Shown here one piece after another: positions 43,984 to 53,719 of a stretch of DNA of 64,000 nucleotides. The stretch is from NCBI RefSeq assembly GCF_052162025.1, contig NZ_CP197401.1, forward strand, positions 620,001 to 684,000, in the 5' to 3' direction. The number at the start of each line of letters is the position of its first letter. Position 1 is the first letter of the stretch. A program made the position numbers and the translations under genes. The notes under the pieces were generated by a model that did not search any database, was not told the origin of the DNA, and was given only the letters and a program-made list of their open reading frames with translations. Source of the DNA: Methylobacter sp015476545. GTDB taxonomy: Bacteria > Pseudomonadota > Gammaproteobacteria > Methylococcales > Methylomonadaceae.

Positions 43984-44367
43984 CGACTTCACCTTGTGAT
44001 TTAAGGGATATAACAATCTACAGCCAGCAGCTTAAATAAAATTTATTAACCTTTAATGACGGTAGGTTCCGAGTTTTTGTCTAGACATTGATATCTCTGC
44101 AATAGGCATGCCATAAACTGGATCATAGTCATGAAAATTGCCCCAAGTCTTGTCAGGCAAGTCCCCGCAAGCAATAAGAAAGGTATAAATGCCTTTTTCG
44201 GGCGGATGGACAGCAGCGAATAGAGTGCATCAGTAAGGCGCAATGTCTCTGTTCTTGCACCAATAAGGTCTGTCAGCGCCAGGCTTGATCTTATTTTAGA
44301 GCTTATCCACCGTTAATATAGAAACCGGCCCGTGCTGATAAGGCGCCATCGTGTTGACGGAAAAACA
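43984..44367. other. Gap between hydroxylase and galM genes
   Basis: About 380 bases. A 65-codon minus-strand frame (44046-44243) begins with TTG and lacks a ribosome site, so I do not call it. The stretch should hold the promoter of the hydroxylase gene. Confidence 0.45.
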
Positions 44368-45432
44368 CTATGGCCGCAGACCGGCATCAAACCGGTAGAT
44401 GGTTGAGTGATGGTAGTTATCGGCCGGCTGCAACTGTGTCGAGGGAAATGCAGGATGATTGGGCGAGTCAGGAAAATGTTGGGTTTCAAGACAGAAGCCG
44501 GCATGTTTTTCATAAAACCGGCCGCCTTTGCCCCGCAGTCGGCCATCAAGAAAATTGCCACTGTAAAACTGAATACCGGGCTGCGTGGTGTAAACACTCA
44601 TGTGCCGGCCATTCAACGGTTCCACAACTTCAGCGGCAAGTTCGCAGCCTTCAGATTCTCTCGCCACTATCCAGTTATGGTCGTAACCGCCTTCTGCTCG
44701 ACGCAATTGTTCATCGCCTGATTGCAGGCGCGAGCCTATGGGCGTTAATTGCCGGAAATCCATTGCAGTACCGGCTACAGAGGCCTGCTCGCCGGTAGGA
44801 ATCAGCGTGTCATCGACCGGCAGAAAGCGATCAGCCAACAGGCGCAGCTGATGGTTCAGCACCGTACCGTATCCTGCCAGATTAAAGTAAGTGTGATTGG
44901 TCAGATTGATGAGGGTGGGCATATCAGTTTTGGCCCGGTAGTCGAGCCGCAACTCATCGCTCACAGTCAGCATATAAGTCACTTCGACCTGCAGATTGCC
45001 GGGATAGCCTTCTTCGCCTTCCGTACTCAGGTAGCTCAATACCAGTTGCGGTTCTGCCTCTGGCCCAGATAGTCGCGCATGCCATATGCGCCGGTCGAAT
45101 CCCATCAGACCACCATGTAAATGATTAAGGCCATTGTTGCAGGCCAATTGATAGTCCACGTTGTTCAGGCGAAAATGTCCCCGTGCAATGCGGTTGGCAT
45201 AGCGGCCGATAAGTGCGCCGAAATAAGGATGATCGCCCAGATAAGGTTCCAGTGTATCGAAGCCTAGCACAACATCTTCGAGGCGGCCTTGCCGGTCGGG
45301 TACGTGCAGCGATAACAGAATGCCGCCATAGGTCATGATCTTTGCAGTCATGCCGGTCTCATTAGTCAACGTGTAGCAATCAACAGTGTGGCCGTCATGA
45401 GTAGAACCGATACGCTGTTTCGTAGCGGGCAT
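44368..45432 (-). CDS. galM: Galactose mutarotase (aldose 1-epimerase)
   Basis: The 354-aa protein fits GalM throughout: MTYGGILLSLHVPDRQG, PYFGALIGRYANRIARGHF (with the NR.A substrate motif), NNGLNHLHGGLMGFDRR (catalytic His region), NLTNHTYFNLAG, and the C-terminal catalytic Glu region CLETQHFPDSPNHPAFPS. It converts beta- to alpha-galactose, feeding galactokinase. It is the last gene of the GH2-galT-galK-galM operon, 4 bases after galK. Confidence 0.95.
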   Translation of the reverse strand: MPATKQRIGSTHDGHTVDCYTLTNETGMTAKIMTYGGILLSLHVPDRQGRLEDVVLGFDTLEPYLGDHPYFGALIGRYANRIARGHFRLNNVDYQLACNNGLNHLHGGLMGFDRRIWHARLSGPEAEPQLVLSYLSTEGEEGYPGNLQVEVTYMLTVSDELRLDYRAKTDMPTLINLTNHTYFNLAGYGTVLNHQLRLLADRFLPVDDTLIPTGEQASVAGTAMDFRQLTPIGSRLQSGDEQLRRAEGGYDHNWIVARESEGCELAAEVVEPLNGRHMSVYTTQPGIQFYSGNFLDGRLRGKGGRFYEKHAGFCLETQHFPDSPNHPAFPSTQLQPADNYHHSTIYRFDAGLRP

Positions 45433-45436
45433 ATGT

Positions 45437-46510
45437 TTATGTTGGCGGTCTTGGAACCAGCATTCGCCCGCTGTGGCCGGCCTGGTTGTAAAGCCTCAGG
45501 GTTTCCAGTCCAATATGCAGCGCAGCGCCTTGCTCGCATAAAGCAACACAGGCGCCGCCGAAGCCGGCACCCGTGAGCCGTGCGCCATATACGCCATCCT
45601 GGGACCGCAGAATCGACACCAGCTCGTCGAGCTCGGGTATCGAAACTTCGTAATCGTCGCGCAAGCTTTCATGTGAGTCATTCATCAGTTGTCCAAATTT
45701 TTCGGCACTGATGTTTTCACGTGCACGCAGCACGCGGTTGTTCTCGTTGATGACATGGCGGGCCCGTCGGCATAACGGCTCTGGCAAGGGATCGGTCAGG
45801 CTCGGGTCCTGCACGTCGCGCAATGCGGGTACACCCAATAACCTTGCCGCCTCTTCGCATTCAGCGCGGCGTTCGTTGTATTTGCTGCCCGCCAACATGC
45901 GTATGATGCCTGAATCGAGGACCAGAATTTCCGCGCCAGCCGGTAGTGGCAGCTTTTGGCGCTCCAATGTGCGGATATCGAGGAATAGCATGTGACCCAC
46001 GCTGGCCAGACTGGACGCCATCTGATCCATCAGACCGCAATTGACGCCCGCATAGTCTATTTCGGCACGTTGAGCGAGTTGGGCAATCTGAACATCGTCC
46101 AGTGAAAGTGAAAGCAGCACGCGTAGAGCTCGTAGCATTGCCACCTCGAGAGCCGCACTAGAAGACAGGCCCAGGCCGATAGGGACATTGGATGAGATAT
46201 AAATATCCAATTTCGGTATATCGATCCCGAGTTCTTCGATTTGGCGCAGACAGCCGTAAATGTAATGGCCAAAATGCTCCTCCGGCATCGCAACCATATT
46301 AAATTCTATAAACTGGTTCAAATTAGCCGCATAAACCCTGAAAATATTGCCCTCGTTAGGGCGCAGTAGGACGTGCGTGGATTGAGGGATCGCCGTTGGC
46401 AGCACATAACCGTCGTTGTAATCAGTATGTTCGCCGAGCAAATTGACGCGTCCCGGCGCTTCGGCGCTGGCCGTAGGATGTGTGCCAAATATGGCGGCGA
46501 ATGTCTTCAT
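45437..46510 (-). CDS. galK: Galactokinase
   Basis: The ATG at 46510 overlaps the galT stop (ATGA), so I take it as the start; an in-frame start four codons upstream lies inside galT. The 357-aa GHMP kinase has the galactokinase signature GRVNLLGEHTDYNDGYVLPTAI, the ATP-binding motif 2 VPIGLGLSSSAALEVA and motif 3 GARLTGAGFGGACVAL. It phosphorylates alpha-galactose at C1. Tightly coupled to galT and galM. Confidence 0.96.
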   Translation of the reverse strand: MKTFAAIFGTHPTASAEAPGRVNLLGEHTDYNDGYVLPTAIPQSTHVLLRPNEGNIFRVYAANLNQFIEFNMVAMPEEHFGHYIYGCLRQIEELGIDIPKLDIYISSNVPIGLGLSSSAALEVAMLRALRVLLSLSLDDVQIAQLAQRAEIDYAGVNCGLMDQMASSLASVGHMLFLDIRTLERQKLPLPAGAEILVLDSGIIRMLAGSKYNERRAECEEAARLLGVPALRDVQDPSLTDPLPEPLCRRARHVINENNRVLRARENISAEKFGQLMNDSHESLRDDYEVSIPELDELVSILRSQDGVYGARLTGAGFGGACVALCEQGAALHIGLETLRLYNQAGHSGRMLVPRPPT

Positions 46511-47607
46511 GGTTGCACGCACTCAATATCGACGGCGATATTCTGAAGTTCGCGCGCTTTATCTTCAGGCAGGACATCCATGGCAAACAGACCGGCTGCC
46601 AATTCGGTACCGGCCAAGTATTTCAATCTATCCGCCGTGCGATAAGGGGGATAAAACTCGGCGTGCAGATGCGCTTCAGGGTGGGCTTGATCATCGGTCG
46701 GAGCTTGGTACCAGGCCATCATGTAGGGAAAAGGCCGATGCCATAAGGCATCATACTTCATCAGTACGGTTTTCAATGCACGTGCGAGATCGGCACCTTG
46801 GACATCACTCAGCTTGGCAAAACTGGGCACAGGCTCGATCGGTGCAATCCAGACTTCATATGGGTAACGCGCGCAAACCGGTACGAAAGCGACCGCGTGC
46901 TCGCCTTGGTACAGGATGCGTCTCGCTTCATGCAATTCCTGTTGGATCAACGAGAACAATAGGCTGCGGCCATGCAGCCGGTAGTGGCTGAGCTCTTCAT
47001 GCAGCATGCGAGCAGGTACGGGAGGTACGATCGGATAGGCATAGATTTGTCCATGTGGATGATGCAGCGTGACTCCGACTTCGGCGCCTCTGTTCTCGAA
47101 CGGCAGCACGTAAGCAGTATCAGGATGTTGTCCCAATTGCTGTGTGCGCTCTGCCCAGACCTGAAACAACAGCTCAATATGCGCGAGCGGCAGCTTAGCC
47201 AGTGAGGAATGGGCGTCTTGCGTAAACACGACGACTTCACATTTGCCGGTTGCAGGGCGTGTCGGCACGACTAAGTCAGGCGCTGAATGCGCTTCTAGAC
47301 TCAGGGACGGAAAGCGATTATCAAAGACGGCGATTTGCCATTTGCCTGGCGGCAGTTCAGTCGGGTTATCGGCCGTTACAGTGACGGCCAGCGGGTTATA
47401 TTCAGGCGGTGGCAAGAACGTGCGCCCTTGCCGATAGGCGGCATAAGTCACCCATTCGGCGCGCAGCGGGTGCCAGCGCAGATGCGGATTAGCCTGCAGC
47501 GATTCCGGGAATGGGCTGGGAGCGCTTGTAGGCGGTTCATCCATCGGATGCTGGCTGTACAGCCAGAGATGCCGGCCATCCGGCTTAGTTAGTTCGTGCA
47601 TATACAT
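46507..47607 (-). CDS. galT: Galactose-1-phosphate uridylyltransferase
   Basis: The 366-aa HIT-superfamily enzyme has FENRGAEVGVTLHHPHGQIYAYP, with the active-site HPHGQ motif (the nucleophilic His is the second one), and the C-terminal HLHAEFYPPYR. It swaps UMP between UDP-glucose and Gal-1-P. It starts 2 bases after the GH2 gene and overlaps galK. No galE lies next to it, so UDP-galactose recycling must use an epimerase encoded elsewhere. Confidence 0.95.
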   Translation of the reverse strand: MYMHELTKPDGRHLWLYSQHPMDEPPTSAPSPFPESLQANPHLRWHPLRAEWVTYAAYRQGRTFLPPPEYNPLAVTVTADNPTELPPGKWQIAVFDNRFPSLSLEAHSAPDLVVPTRPATGKCEVVVFTQDAHSSLAKLPLAHIELLFQVWAERTQQLGQHPDTAYVLPFENRGAEVGVTLHHPHGQIYAYPIVPPVPARMLHEELSHYRLHGRSLLFSLIQQELHEARRILYQGEHAVAFVPVCARYPYEVWIAPIEPVPSFAKLSDVQGADLARALKTVLMKYDALWHRPFPYMMAWYQAPTDDQAHPEAHLHAEFYPPYRTADRLKYLAGTELAAGLFAMDVLPEDKARELQNIAVDIECVQP

Positions 47608-47609
47608 GA

Positions 47610-49427
47610 TCAGACGCCTCCATGAACATGTGTGCTGGACATCCGTGTGATATCAGCAATAGTTTCCAGCGGCAGCTTAGGCGTGCGATCCGCGCACAGC
47701 AAACCATTCGCTTCCTGAAAGGTATCGGTAAATTGTGTGTAGCAGAAGCCGCTGAACAATGATGTCTCAGTAATGACTTCGATGAGACCTTTATACATTC
47801 GAATAAACTCCTCGTCGCTATGGGCGACCGAGTAGCCCCAGGTCTGCTCCACTCCGGGTTGAGGACATTTGGCATAGGCGACACCACCAAATTCAGTCAA
47901 CATAATCGGCTGACCGCGATGCGGGTAGCCGTCCAGTGTCAGAATGCGTCCGCCAGGACGCCGGCGGTCGAACAGCATTTCGGGGTTTGCTTCGACACCA
48001 TAGCGCACTCTGAGATGATCCGGACGGAAATCATAATCGTGAATGCCGAGAATATCGGTCGCGCTGCTTTCCCAACCGTCATTACCGATAACCGGTCGGG
48101 TTACATCCAAGGTTTTGGTCAGATGATAAAGCGCGACGACGGCACTGCGATGTTCCTGTAGCGTAGTCAGTTCCGGCACGCCCCAGGATTCATTGAATGG
48201 GACCCATACGATGACGCAGGGGTGGCTGAAGTCGCGTTCGATAACCTCAGTCCATTCCTGGACCAAACGCTTGATGGCTGTGCGCGTGAATTGATAAGCC
48301 GAAGGCATTTCTTCCCAGACCAGCAGGCCCAGCCTGTCGGCCCAATACAGATAGCGCGGGTCTTCGATCTTCTGGTGTTTGCGCACGCCATTGAAGCCCA
48401 TTGCTTTGGTCAATTCGATATCGGCCCGTAAGGCATCGTCATTAGGTGCCGTCAGCAAAGTATCAGGCCAGTAGCCTTGGTCCAGCACCAGCCTTAAAAA
48501 GTATGGCCGTCCGTTCAACATGAAGCGATCACGCAGGATATTGACTGAGCGCAATGCCGTGTAGGAGGTAAATTCGTCCAGTACCTCGTTGCCACGCTTC
48601 AGGCGGATTTCGGCATCGAGCAGTGTCGGTCGCTCCGGACTCCACAGCAACTCATTACGAAAATCATCAATGCCGGGGTCAGACAGGACAATACGCCGAT
48701 CCGCATCGCCATCTATGACATGATAACTATCCCAAGCCAGTATGCGGTCCTGATGCTGTAACTTGACCTCTACCGACAGGCCAGTCGTATTGCCACCTAT
48801 GACGCGCGCTTCGAAGCCGATCGAGAATTCTTCCATGTGAGGTGTCCAGCGGATCTTGCTGACATAACTGCGGCCTACGCGCTCTAGCCATACGGTCTGC
48901 CAGATGCCGGTCGTGCGTGGATACCAGATGGAATGTGGCTCCAGTTGCCAATCCTGCTTGCCGCGCGGTTTAGCCAGCTCATGCGGATCATCATCTACAA
49001 AGACGGTCACTGTCTGATCGCCGGATTCATTTAATGCAAACGTGATGTCGGCAAAAAAAGGCGTATGGCCACCTTCATGGCTGACGACCAGGCATCCGTT
49101 GACCCACACCTTGGAGAAATAGTCGACAGCGCCGAAGTGTAGCAGAACGCGGCCGTCTTCGGTTTTGATATGGAAATCACGTTGATACCAACAGGCGGGG
49201 TGAAAACCGCGATCACCAATACCGCTGGTTTTCGATTCCGGCGGGAACGGCACCAGAATCTCCAGTGGCCATTCGGAGATATCTGATGGTTGCCGGAATT
49301 TGCGCTCTTCATCAAATATAAATCGCCAAGGACCATTCAGTGACATCCAATGCTTACGTACCAATTGAGGGCGGGGGTAAGGGCAAGTCACAGCGATCTC
49401 CCTATTAAAATTAGAATAGTTGATCAA
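47610..49427 (-). CDS. Glycoside hydrolase family 2 (beta-galactosidase-like)
   Basis: The 605-aa protein has the GH2 three-domain layout: sugar-binding jelly roll (about 20-185), immunoglobulin-like domain (about 186-290) and TIM barrel (about 291-605). The catalytic acid/base is E413 in VPFNESWG and the nucleophile is E512 in MLTEFGG. No signal peptide is present, so it works in the cytoplasm. Being first in an operon with galT, galK and galM, it probably releases galactose from an imported beta-galactoside, although beta-glucuronidase or mannosidase activity cannot be excluded from sequence alone. Confidence 0.88.
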   Translation of the reverse strand: MINYSNFNREIAVTCPYPRPQLVRKHWMSLNGPWRFIFDEERKFRQPSDISEWPLEILVPFPPESKTSGIGDRGFHPACWYQRDFHIKTEDGRVLLHFGAVDYFSKVWVNGCLVVSHEGGHTPFFADITFALNESGDQTVTVFVDDDPHELAKPRGKQDWQLEPHSIWYPRTTGIWQTVWLERVGRSYVSKIRWTPHMEEFSIGFEARVIGGNTTGLSVEVKLQHQDRILAWDSYHVIDGDADRRIVLSDPGIDDFRNELLWSPERPTLLDAEIRLKRGNEVLDEFTSYTALRSVNILRDRFMLNGRPYFLRLVLDQGYWPDTLLTAPNDDALRADIELTKAMGFNGVRKHQKIEDPRYLYWADRLGLLVWEEMPSAYQFTRTAIKRLVQEWTEVIERDFSHPCVIVWVPFNESWGVPELTTLQEHRSAVVALYHLTKTLDVTRPVIGNDGWESSATDILGIHDYDFRPDHLRVRYGVEANPEMLFDRRRPGGRILTLDGYPHRGQPIMLTEFGGVAYAKCPQPGVEQTWGYSVAHSDEEFIRMYKGLIEVITETSLFSGFCYTQFTDTFQEANGLLCADRTPKLPLETIADITRMSSTHVHGGV

Positions 49428-49848
49428 CTTTGCATATACCTTGTAGACCGTCTGTATAGAACACAGTTCGGCGAAATGTTTTTTATCGATGCCCTAAATG
49501 GTCAGTAAGTTCACTTAGAGTCCAGAAGATCAATCATTACAGTTGTCAAGGAATATGACGAACCGAGTCTGAATTACAAATTTCAAGGACAACTCGGTAA
49601 GGAGTAAACTATTAACCAGGAAAAATGCATAAAAACAGCAGCATATTGGTTGGTATGCATTCCGGCTGAGAAAAAACTGTAACCGGAGGGTTCGACGGCA
49701 TGAGTTTCATTTTCCCAGACGCGAGCAGGATAACGCTCTTAGAAAATGTTTTGATTGTGCATCGGGTGAGCGGCGCGCCTTATAGAAATGTGCGGCTTCC
49801 TGACTTCGTATGTGTATGGTTTTTTAAAATTAGTGATTAGATTATGGA
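49428..49848. other. Divergent gap between GH2 and adenosyltransferase genes
   Basis: About 420 bases between divergent genes. I looked for a cobalamin riboswitch before the adenosyltransferase and do not see a B12-box. No gene is visible. It should contain promoters for both sides. Confidence 0.5.
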
Positions 49849-49857
49849 ATGGTTTTT

Positions 49858-50394
49858 ATGAAAGCAAGAGACAGGCGGCACGGGCTGGTCGTGGTCAATA
49901 CTGGCGAAGGCAAGGGCAAGTCATCCAGTGCGCTGGGCATGGTGTTTCGTGCCGCGGGCTGGGGCATGAAAGTCTGCGTGATCCAGTACATCAAAGGACA
50001 ATGGCAAACGGGCGAGCAAAAGGCCGCCGAGCGCTTCGACAACATCGAATGGCACGCCTTGGGGGACGGCTTTACTTGGGATACCAAGAACCCGGAGCAG
50101 GACATCAAAACCAGCCGATCGATATGGGAATTCAGCAAGCAGAAAATCGCTTCCGGCGAGTACGATGTGGTCTTGCTCGATGAGATCAATTACTGCAGCG
50201 GCTATGGCTGGATTTCGGGTCAGGAAATCGCCGACTTCATCCGGCAGCACAAGCCGGCCTGGATGCATTTGATCCTGACCGGCCGTAATGCCGCGCCTGA
50301 AGTCATCGCCTGTGCCGATACGGTTACTGAAATGATCAAGATCAAACACGCCTATGAACAAGGCATTAAGGCCGAGCAGGGGATTGAATTTTAA
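49858..50394 (+). CDS. cobO: Cob(I)yrinic acid a,c-diamide adenosyltransferase (CobO/BtuR)
   Basis: The protein of about 178 aa has P-loop GEGKGKSSSALGM (about residues 15-27), IQYIKGQWQTGE, DVVLLDEINYCSGYGW and LTGRNAAPEVIACADTVTEM, the CobA/CobO/BtuR pattern. It moves adenosyl from ATP to Co(I) corrinoids in the cytoplasm. The ATG at 49858 is preferred; an in-frame ATG three codons upstream is possible. No other corrinoid genes are nearby, which suggests salvage or an isolated biosynthetic gene. Confidence 0.93.
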   Translation: MKARDRRHGLVVVNTGEGKGKSSSALGMVFRAAGWGMKVCVIQYIKGQWQTGEQKAAERFDNIEWHALGDGFTWDTKNPEQDIKTSRSIWEFSKQKIASGEYDVVLLDEINYCSGYGWISGQEIADFIRQHKPAWMHLILTGRNAAPEVIACADTVTEMIKIKHAYEQGIKAEQGIEF

Positions 50395-50524
50395 GGCGAA
50401 AACAGATCCCTTCAGCGTTTATTCTTTCCATTGCCGAGGAATGGCAATTCGCATAGAATCCGTATGGTAATACCCAGTAACGCCATTAATGGCGCGTCAT
50501 TATTAAAACAGCAAGAGAACGCAA

Positions 50525-50887
50525 ATGAGTGAAACAACTAAATTAATAGCAGCCGTAGTGGGCTTCTTCGTCATCGGCTTTATCATGGTCGGCGCCAATA
50601 AAAGCCAGTCTCCGGAGCAAATGGAGGCCGCCTCACAGATCAGAACCTATGCCGCTATGCAGTCGATGGCAAATACCAAGTGCCCGCTGGCGATCAAACA
50701 GCATACCGGCGAACAGGTATTTTTCCCTTCCGAAACCGAGAGCGACAAAGACAGCTATATTACGCTGAAGTGGGTCGGCGAAAACAAGGGTGGGTTTAAA
50801 ACAGCATCCTGCACATTGAGCCTGAATCTGGGCGGCATCTCAGAACTCATCATTGACGATAAAGTCATTATCAAGAAAAAAATCTAA
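50525..50887 (+). CDS. Small membrane-anchored protein of unknown function, 120 aa
   Basis: An N-terminal membrane anchor (LIAAVVGFFVIGFIMVGA) is followed by a periplasmic domain of about 95 residues with two cysteines (TKCPLAIKQHTG and KTASCTLSL), likely disulfide-bonded, and alternating strands to the end. The ribosome site AAGAGAA is good. I recognise no family. Downstream of cobO by 130 bases; linkage is uncertain. Confidence 0.7.
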   Translation: MSETTKLIAAVVGFFVIGFIMVGANKSQSPEQMEAASQIRTYAAMQSMANTKCPLAIKQHTGEQVFFPSETESDKDSYITLKWVGENKGGFKTASCTLSLNLGGISELIIDDKVIIKKKI

Positions 50888-51053
50888 GCCGCCTGTAGGC
50901 GCCATCATTGGCTGACAGATGCTCTGCTCAGCTTAAGCAGATTGACAGGCACGAAGAACACGAACAAAAAAATAAGAAATGCGTGTTCTTCGTGGTTATA
51001 CAAAATTAATCAATCCCTCTTTCCTTAATGTAACGCCGCATACGTGCCAGTCA

Positions 51054-53711
51054 TCATAGGTGCCGCTCACGCATGACTGAATCGCCGGCTTTCGCCCGCT
51101 TTTTTAACGCTGCCGAGGCAAGCTGTTTTCTCTGCACCGCTTCTGCCGCACGCTTGCCGGCCAGGAAGGCGTGGTCGGAATTGTAGTATTCCCACTCACT
51201 GTACCGTCCCGCCAACAAGATATCGTACGGCGTCAGCCATTCCCGAATAGTCGCCACCGCTTCGGCCCGGGCATGGTCATAGACGACATAGGCATACGGA
51301 ATATCCACCTGATTGGCGACGATGACCGGGTCATCACGCTGGATCATGCCCACGGCAATGCAGTCTTCGATGCAGCGTTTGATCAGCTCATCACCATCGC
51401 AAGGCAACGGCTTGCTGGGCGAATAGGTGATCTCGCAAGTAAGCCCGAAGCCGCCTTCGGGATTGCAATGCGGGCTGGCATTGCCCTGGACGAAAATGCG
51501 ATGGAATACTGTGTCCTCGGGATAATAGATCCAGTGCTTTTCAGTCAGTGCTTCGCGGCCTATCCCTAGGTTGACGCAACGGACCGAGACATGGCGCAGC
51601 CGTTTGGCGGCCGCTTTGATAGGGTCGGGCGCTTCATCGCCTATGGCACGGACCAGCGCCGGCAGTGGCATGGTGCTGATGAGCTGATCATAGCCGACGG
51701 TACGGCCATTGTTAAAGGTCACGGTCTTGCGCGAAGGCGACACTGCGGTGACCTGCGTATTCAACTGGAGTTTTCCCTTGAGATGCGGCAGAAAACCTTC
51801 CATGAGCGCCTGGAAGCCGCCACGCAACGGATAGCCGAAGCGCGCATTAGGTCCCATGGGCTTGGCGACCGGCTGCAGCGCGCCTTCGATCATCTCTTCC
51901 AGGTTCGGCAGCGGTACTCGCCCGCCCAGCCACGAGGTTTCCATTTCCTTGAGCGGCACCGCCCAGAGCTTGCGATTGTAGGGAATGGCAAAATGCTTGG
52001 CGATACCGGCGCCCCAGGTCTGATAGATAAAGTCCTCGAAATTTTGCGCGGCAGGTTGCGTTGATTTCAATGTAGGCACAAAGGCCAGCGGCGCTGTCGC
52101 TTCCTGGATGCCGTCCGCGCAGCAGTCATTCAGTTGCGTCGTCTTGCACGATGAGGCTTGTTTAGGAGGCGTATCGGCCACACTGGTATCGAGCTTGCCG
52201 AACCGGGCTTCAACGGCACCGATGATGCATTCCTTGATTACGTCGACGGGCAGTCCGTAAAGTGCGCCCTGAAACGGGTAACGGGTATGGACATTTTTGC
52301 TGTACACCCAGGCTTCTCGGTTCTGCCAGTGCATGTTAGCGCCAAGCAGTTTGTCATAGAGTTCCAGCACCGTGTTGTCATTGGAGAACATGATGTGGCC
52401 GGCATGATCGAACGTGAATCCCGCTTCATTGATGGAACGGCAGCAGCCGCCAACATGCGCGTTTTTTTCTACCAGCAGCGTATTCTCTGGCAGATAATAC
52501 GCGGCTGCGAGCCCGGTCGGTCCGGCGCCGAGAATGACATTGTCGAAGTGTTGGGGCTGGAGCTTGCTGGTCGACGGCGTTAGCATCAGGCGCGCCGTTT
52601 CATTCAGGCCCTGCCGACAGGCTGCCTCGAGATGGCGAGCGACCGTATCAGCAGTGCGATCCCAAGATGTCTCGCTCAGCACTTTACGGTAGCCGGCCAG
52701 TCGTTCCTGTCGCCGATCAGGGCTTTCATTAAGTGCTGTCTCGCATGCGGCGATGAAGGCTTCAGCGTCAGCAGCGATATGGACCAGATGGCCGTAAGGT
52801 TCTTCGACGTCCTTGATCGGCGTGCTGACGATGGGCAGCTCAGCCGCCATGTATTCCAGAGTTTTGGTCGGGCTGATATAACGGGTCGCATCGTTCAGCG
52901 CGAAAGGCAACAGGCAGACATCCCAGCCGGCCAGGAAATGAGGCAGTTGCGCATAGGCCTGTTGCCCGAAATAATGAATATTAGGCCGCTGCGGCAGCGA
53001 ACTTTCGGGGATTTTGACCACGGGGCCAACCATGGCAATCTGCCATTCGGGATGACTATCGGCAAGTGCGGCAATCAGGCTCAAATCGAGGCGCTCATCG
53101 ATCACACCAAAAAAACCCAGGCGTGGACCGCCGAGATGTTGCTGCGCCGGATGGGTAATGTCGCGGTCAATGGCGCGCGAGAAATGCTCTGCATCAACGC
53201 TGCTCGGCAGACAGTGAATGGCCGGATGCTTGTCGCGCCGCGCATTGTAGAGGCTGATACCGCCTGTGAACACAACATTGGCCGCTTTAAGCAAGGCATG
53301 CTCACGCTGTACCAATTGCCGCGGCGCATTCAGGAAGCCGGTCAGCTCATCCATGCAATCGTAGGCTATGGCTTTGGGCTGCAACTGATTAATCAAAGGT
53401 AGCGCCATAGGCGTATACAACCAGACAATGTAATCCTCGATTTTCAATTCAGAGATCAGTTCAGGTACCAATGGTGTCAATGCGGCGAGCTGGTCATCGT
53501 GAAAACCTGGCGACGATATCGGCGTATGCGGCTGTACGACCAGGATGTTCGGTGCCGCTTCGTAGTGAACACAGTGCGCTTTGCCTTTATGAAAGATAGG
53601 TTCTTCCAGAAACACAATCTGATATTTTTTGGCCAGCCGGCTCATGAGCTGCTGCGGGCGCTGAAATACGAAATCCCAGCGTAGATGCGAAAAAACAATA
53701 ATTGTCGTCAT
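51054..53711 (-). CDS. Glycosyltransferase fused to an FAD-dependent UDP-galactopyranose-mutase-like oxidoreductase
   Basis: Residues 1-370 form a GT-B glycosyltransferase (opening VFSHLRWDFVFQRPQQLMSRLA; donor-site region PFALNDATRYISPTKTLEYMAAELPIVSTP). Residues about 388-865 form an FAD oxidoreductase with the dinucleotide motif VILGAGPTGLAAAYYL (393-408) and VEKNAHVGGCCRS. Blocks such as FDHAGHIMF, YNRKLWAVPLKEMETSWLGGRVPLP and YPLRGGFQALMEGF resemble UDP-galactopyranose mutase and amine-oxidase-like family members. Its start is 8 bases after the GH1-like gene stop, and an AGGAGGT ribosome site overlaps that stop. The fusion suggests remodelling and transfer of a sugar in one polypeptide. 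Substrates are unknown. Confidence 0.87.
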   Translation of the reverse strand: MTTIIVFSHLRWDFVFQRPQQLMSRLAKKYQIVFLEEPIFHKGKAHCVHYEAAPNILVVQPHTPISSPGFHDDQLAALTPLVPELISELKIEDYIVWLYTPMALPLINQLQPKAIAYDCMDELTGFLNAPRQLVQREHALLKAANVVFTGGISLYNARRDKHPAIHCLPSSVDAEHFSRAIDRDITHPAQQHLGGPRLGFFGVIDERLDLSLIAALADSHPEWQIAMVGPVVKIPESSLPQRPNIHYFGQQAYAQLPHFLAGWDVCLLPFALNDATRYISPTKTLEYMAAELPIVSTPIKDVEEPYGHLVHIAADAEAFIAACETALNESPDRRQERLAGYRKVLSETSWDRTADTVARHLEAACRQGLNETARLMLTPSTSKLQPQHFDNVILGAGPTGLAAAYYLPENTLLVEKNAHVGGCCRSINEAGFTFDHAGHIMFSNDNTVLELYDKLLGANMHWQNREAWVYSKNVHTRYPFQGALYGLPVDVIKECIIGAVEARFGKLDTSVADTPPKQASSCKTTQLNDCCADGIQEATAPLAFVPTLKSTQPAAQNFEDFIYQTWGAGIAKHFAIPYNRKLWAVPLKEMETSWLGGRVPLPNLEEMIEGALQPVAKPMGPNARFGYPLRGGFQALMEGFLPHLKGKLQLNTQVTAVSPSRKTVTFNNGRTVGYDQLISTMPLPALVRAIGDEAPDPIKAAAKRLRHVSVRCVNLGIGREALTEKHWIYYPEDTVFHRIFVQGNASPHCNPEGGFGLTCEITYSPSKPLPCDGDELIKRCIEDCIAVGMIQRDDPVIVANQVDIPYAYVVYDHARAEAVATIREWLTPYDILLAGRYSEWEYYNSDHAFLAGKRAAEAVQRKQLASAALKKRAKAGDSVMRERHL

Positions 53712-53719
53712 GCTACCTC

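Noticed and set aside
44046..44243. 65-codon minus-strand frame between hydroxylase and galM genes
   Set aside because: It starts with TTG without a ribosome site; the hydrophobic look is not enough to call a gene.
49428..49857. Cobalamin riboswitch before the adenosyltransferase gene
   Set aside because: Searched by eye for the B12-box and the associated stem; nothing convincing is present.
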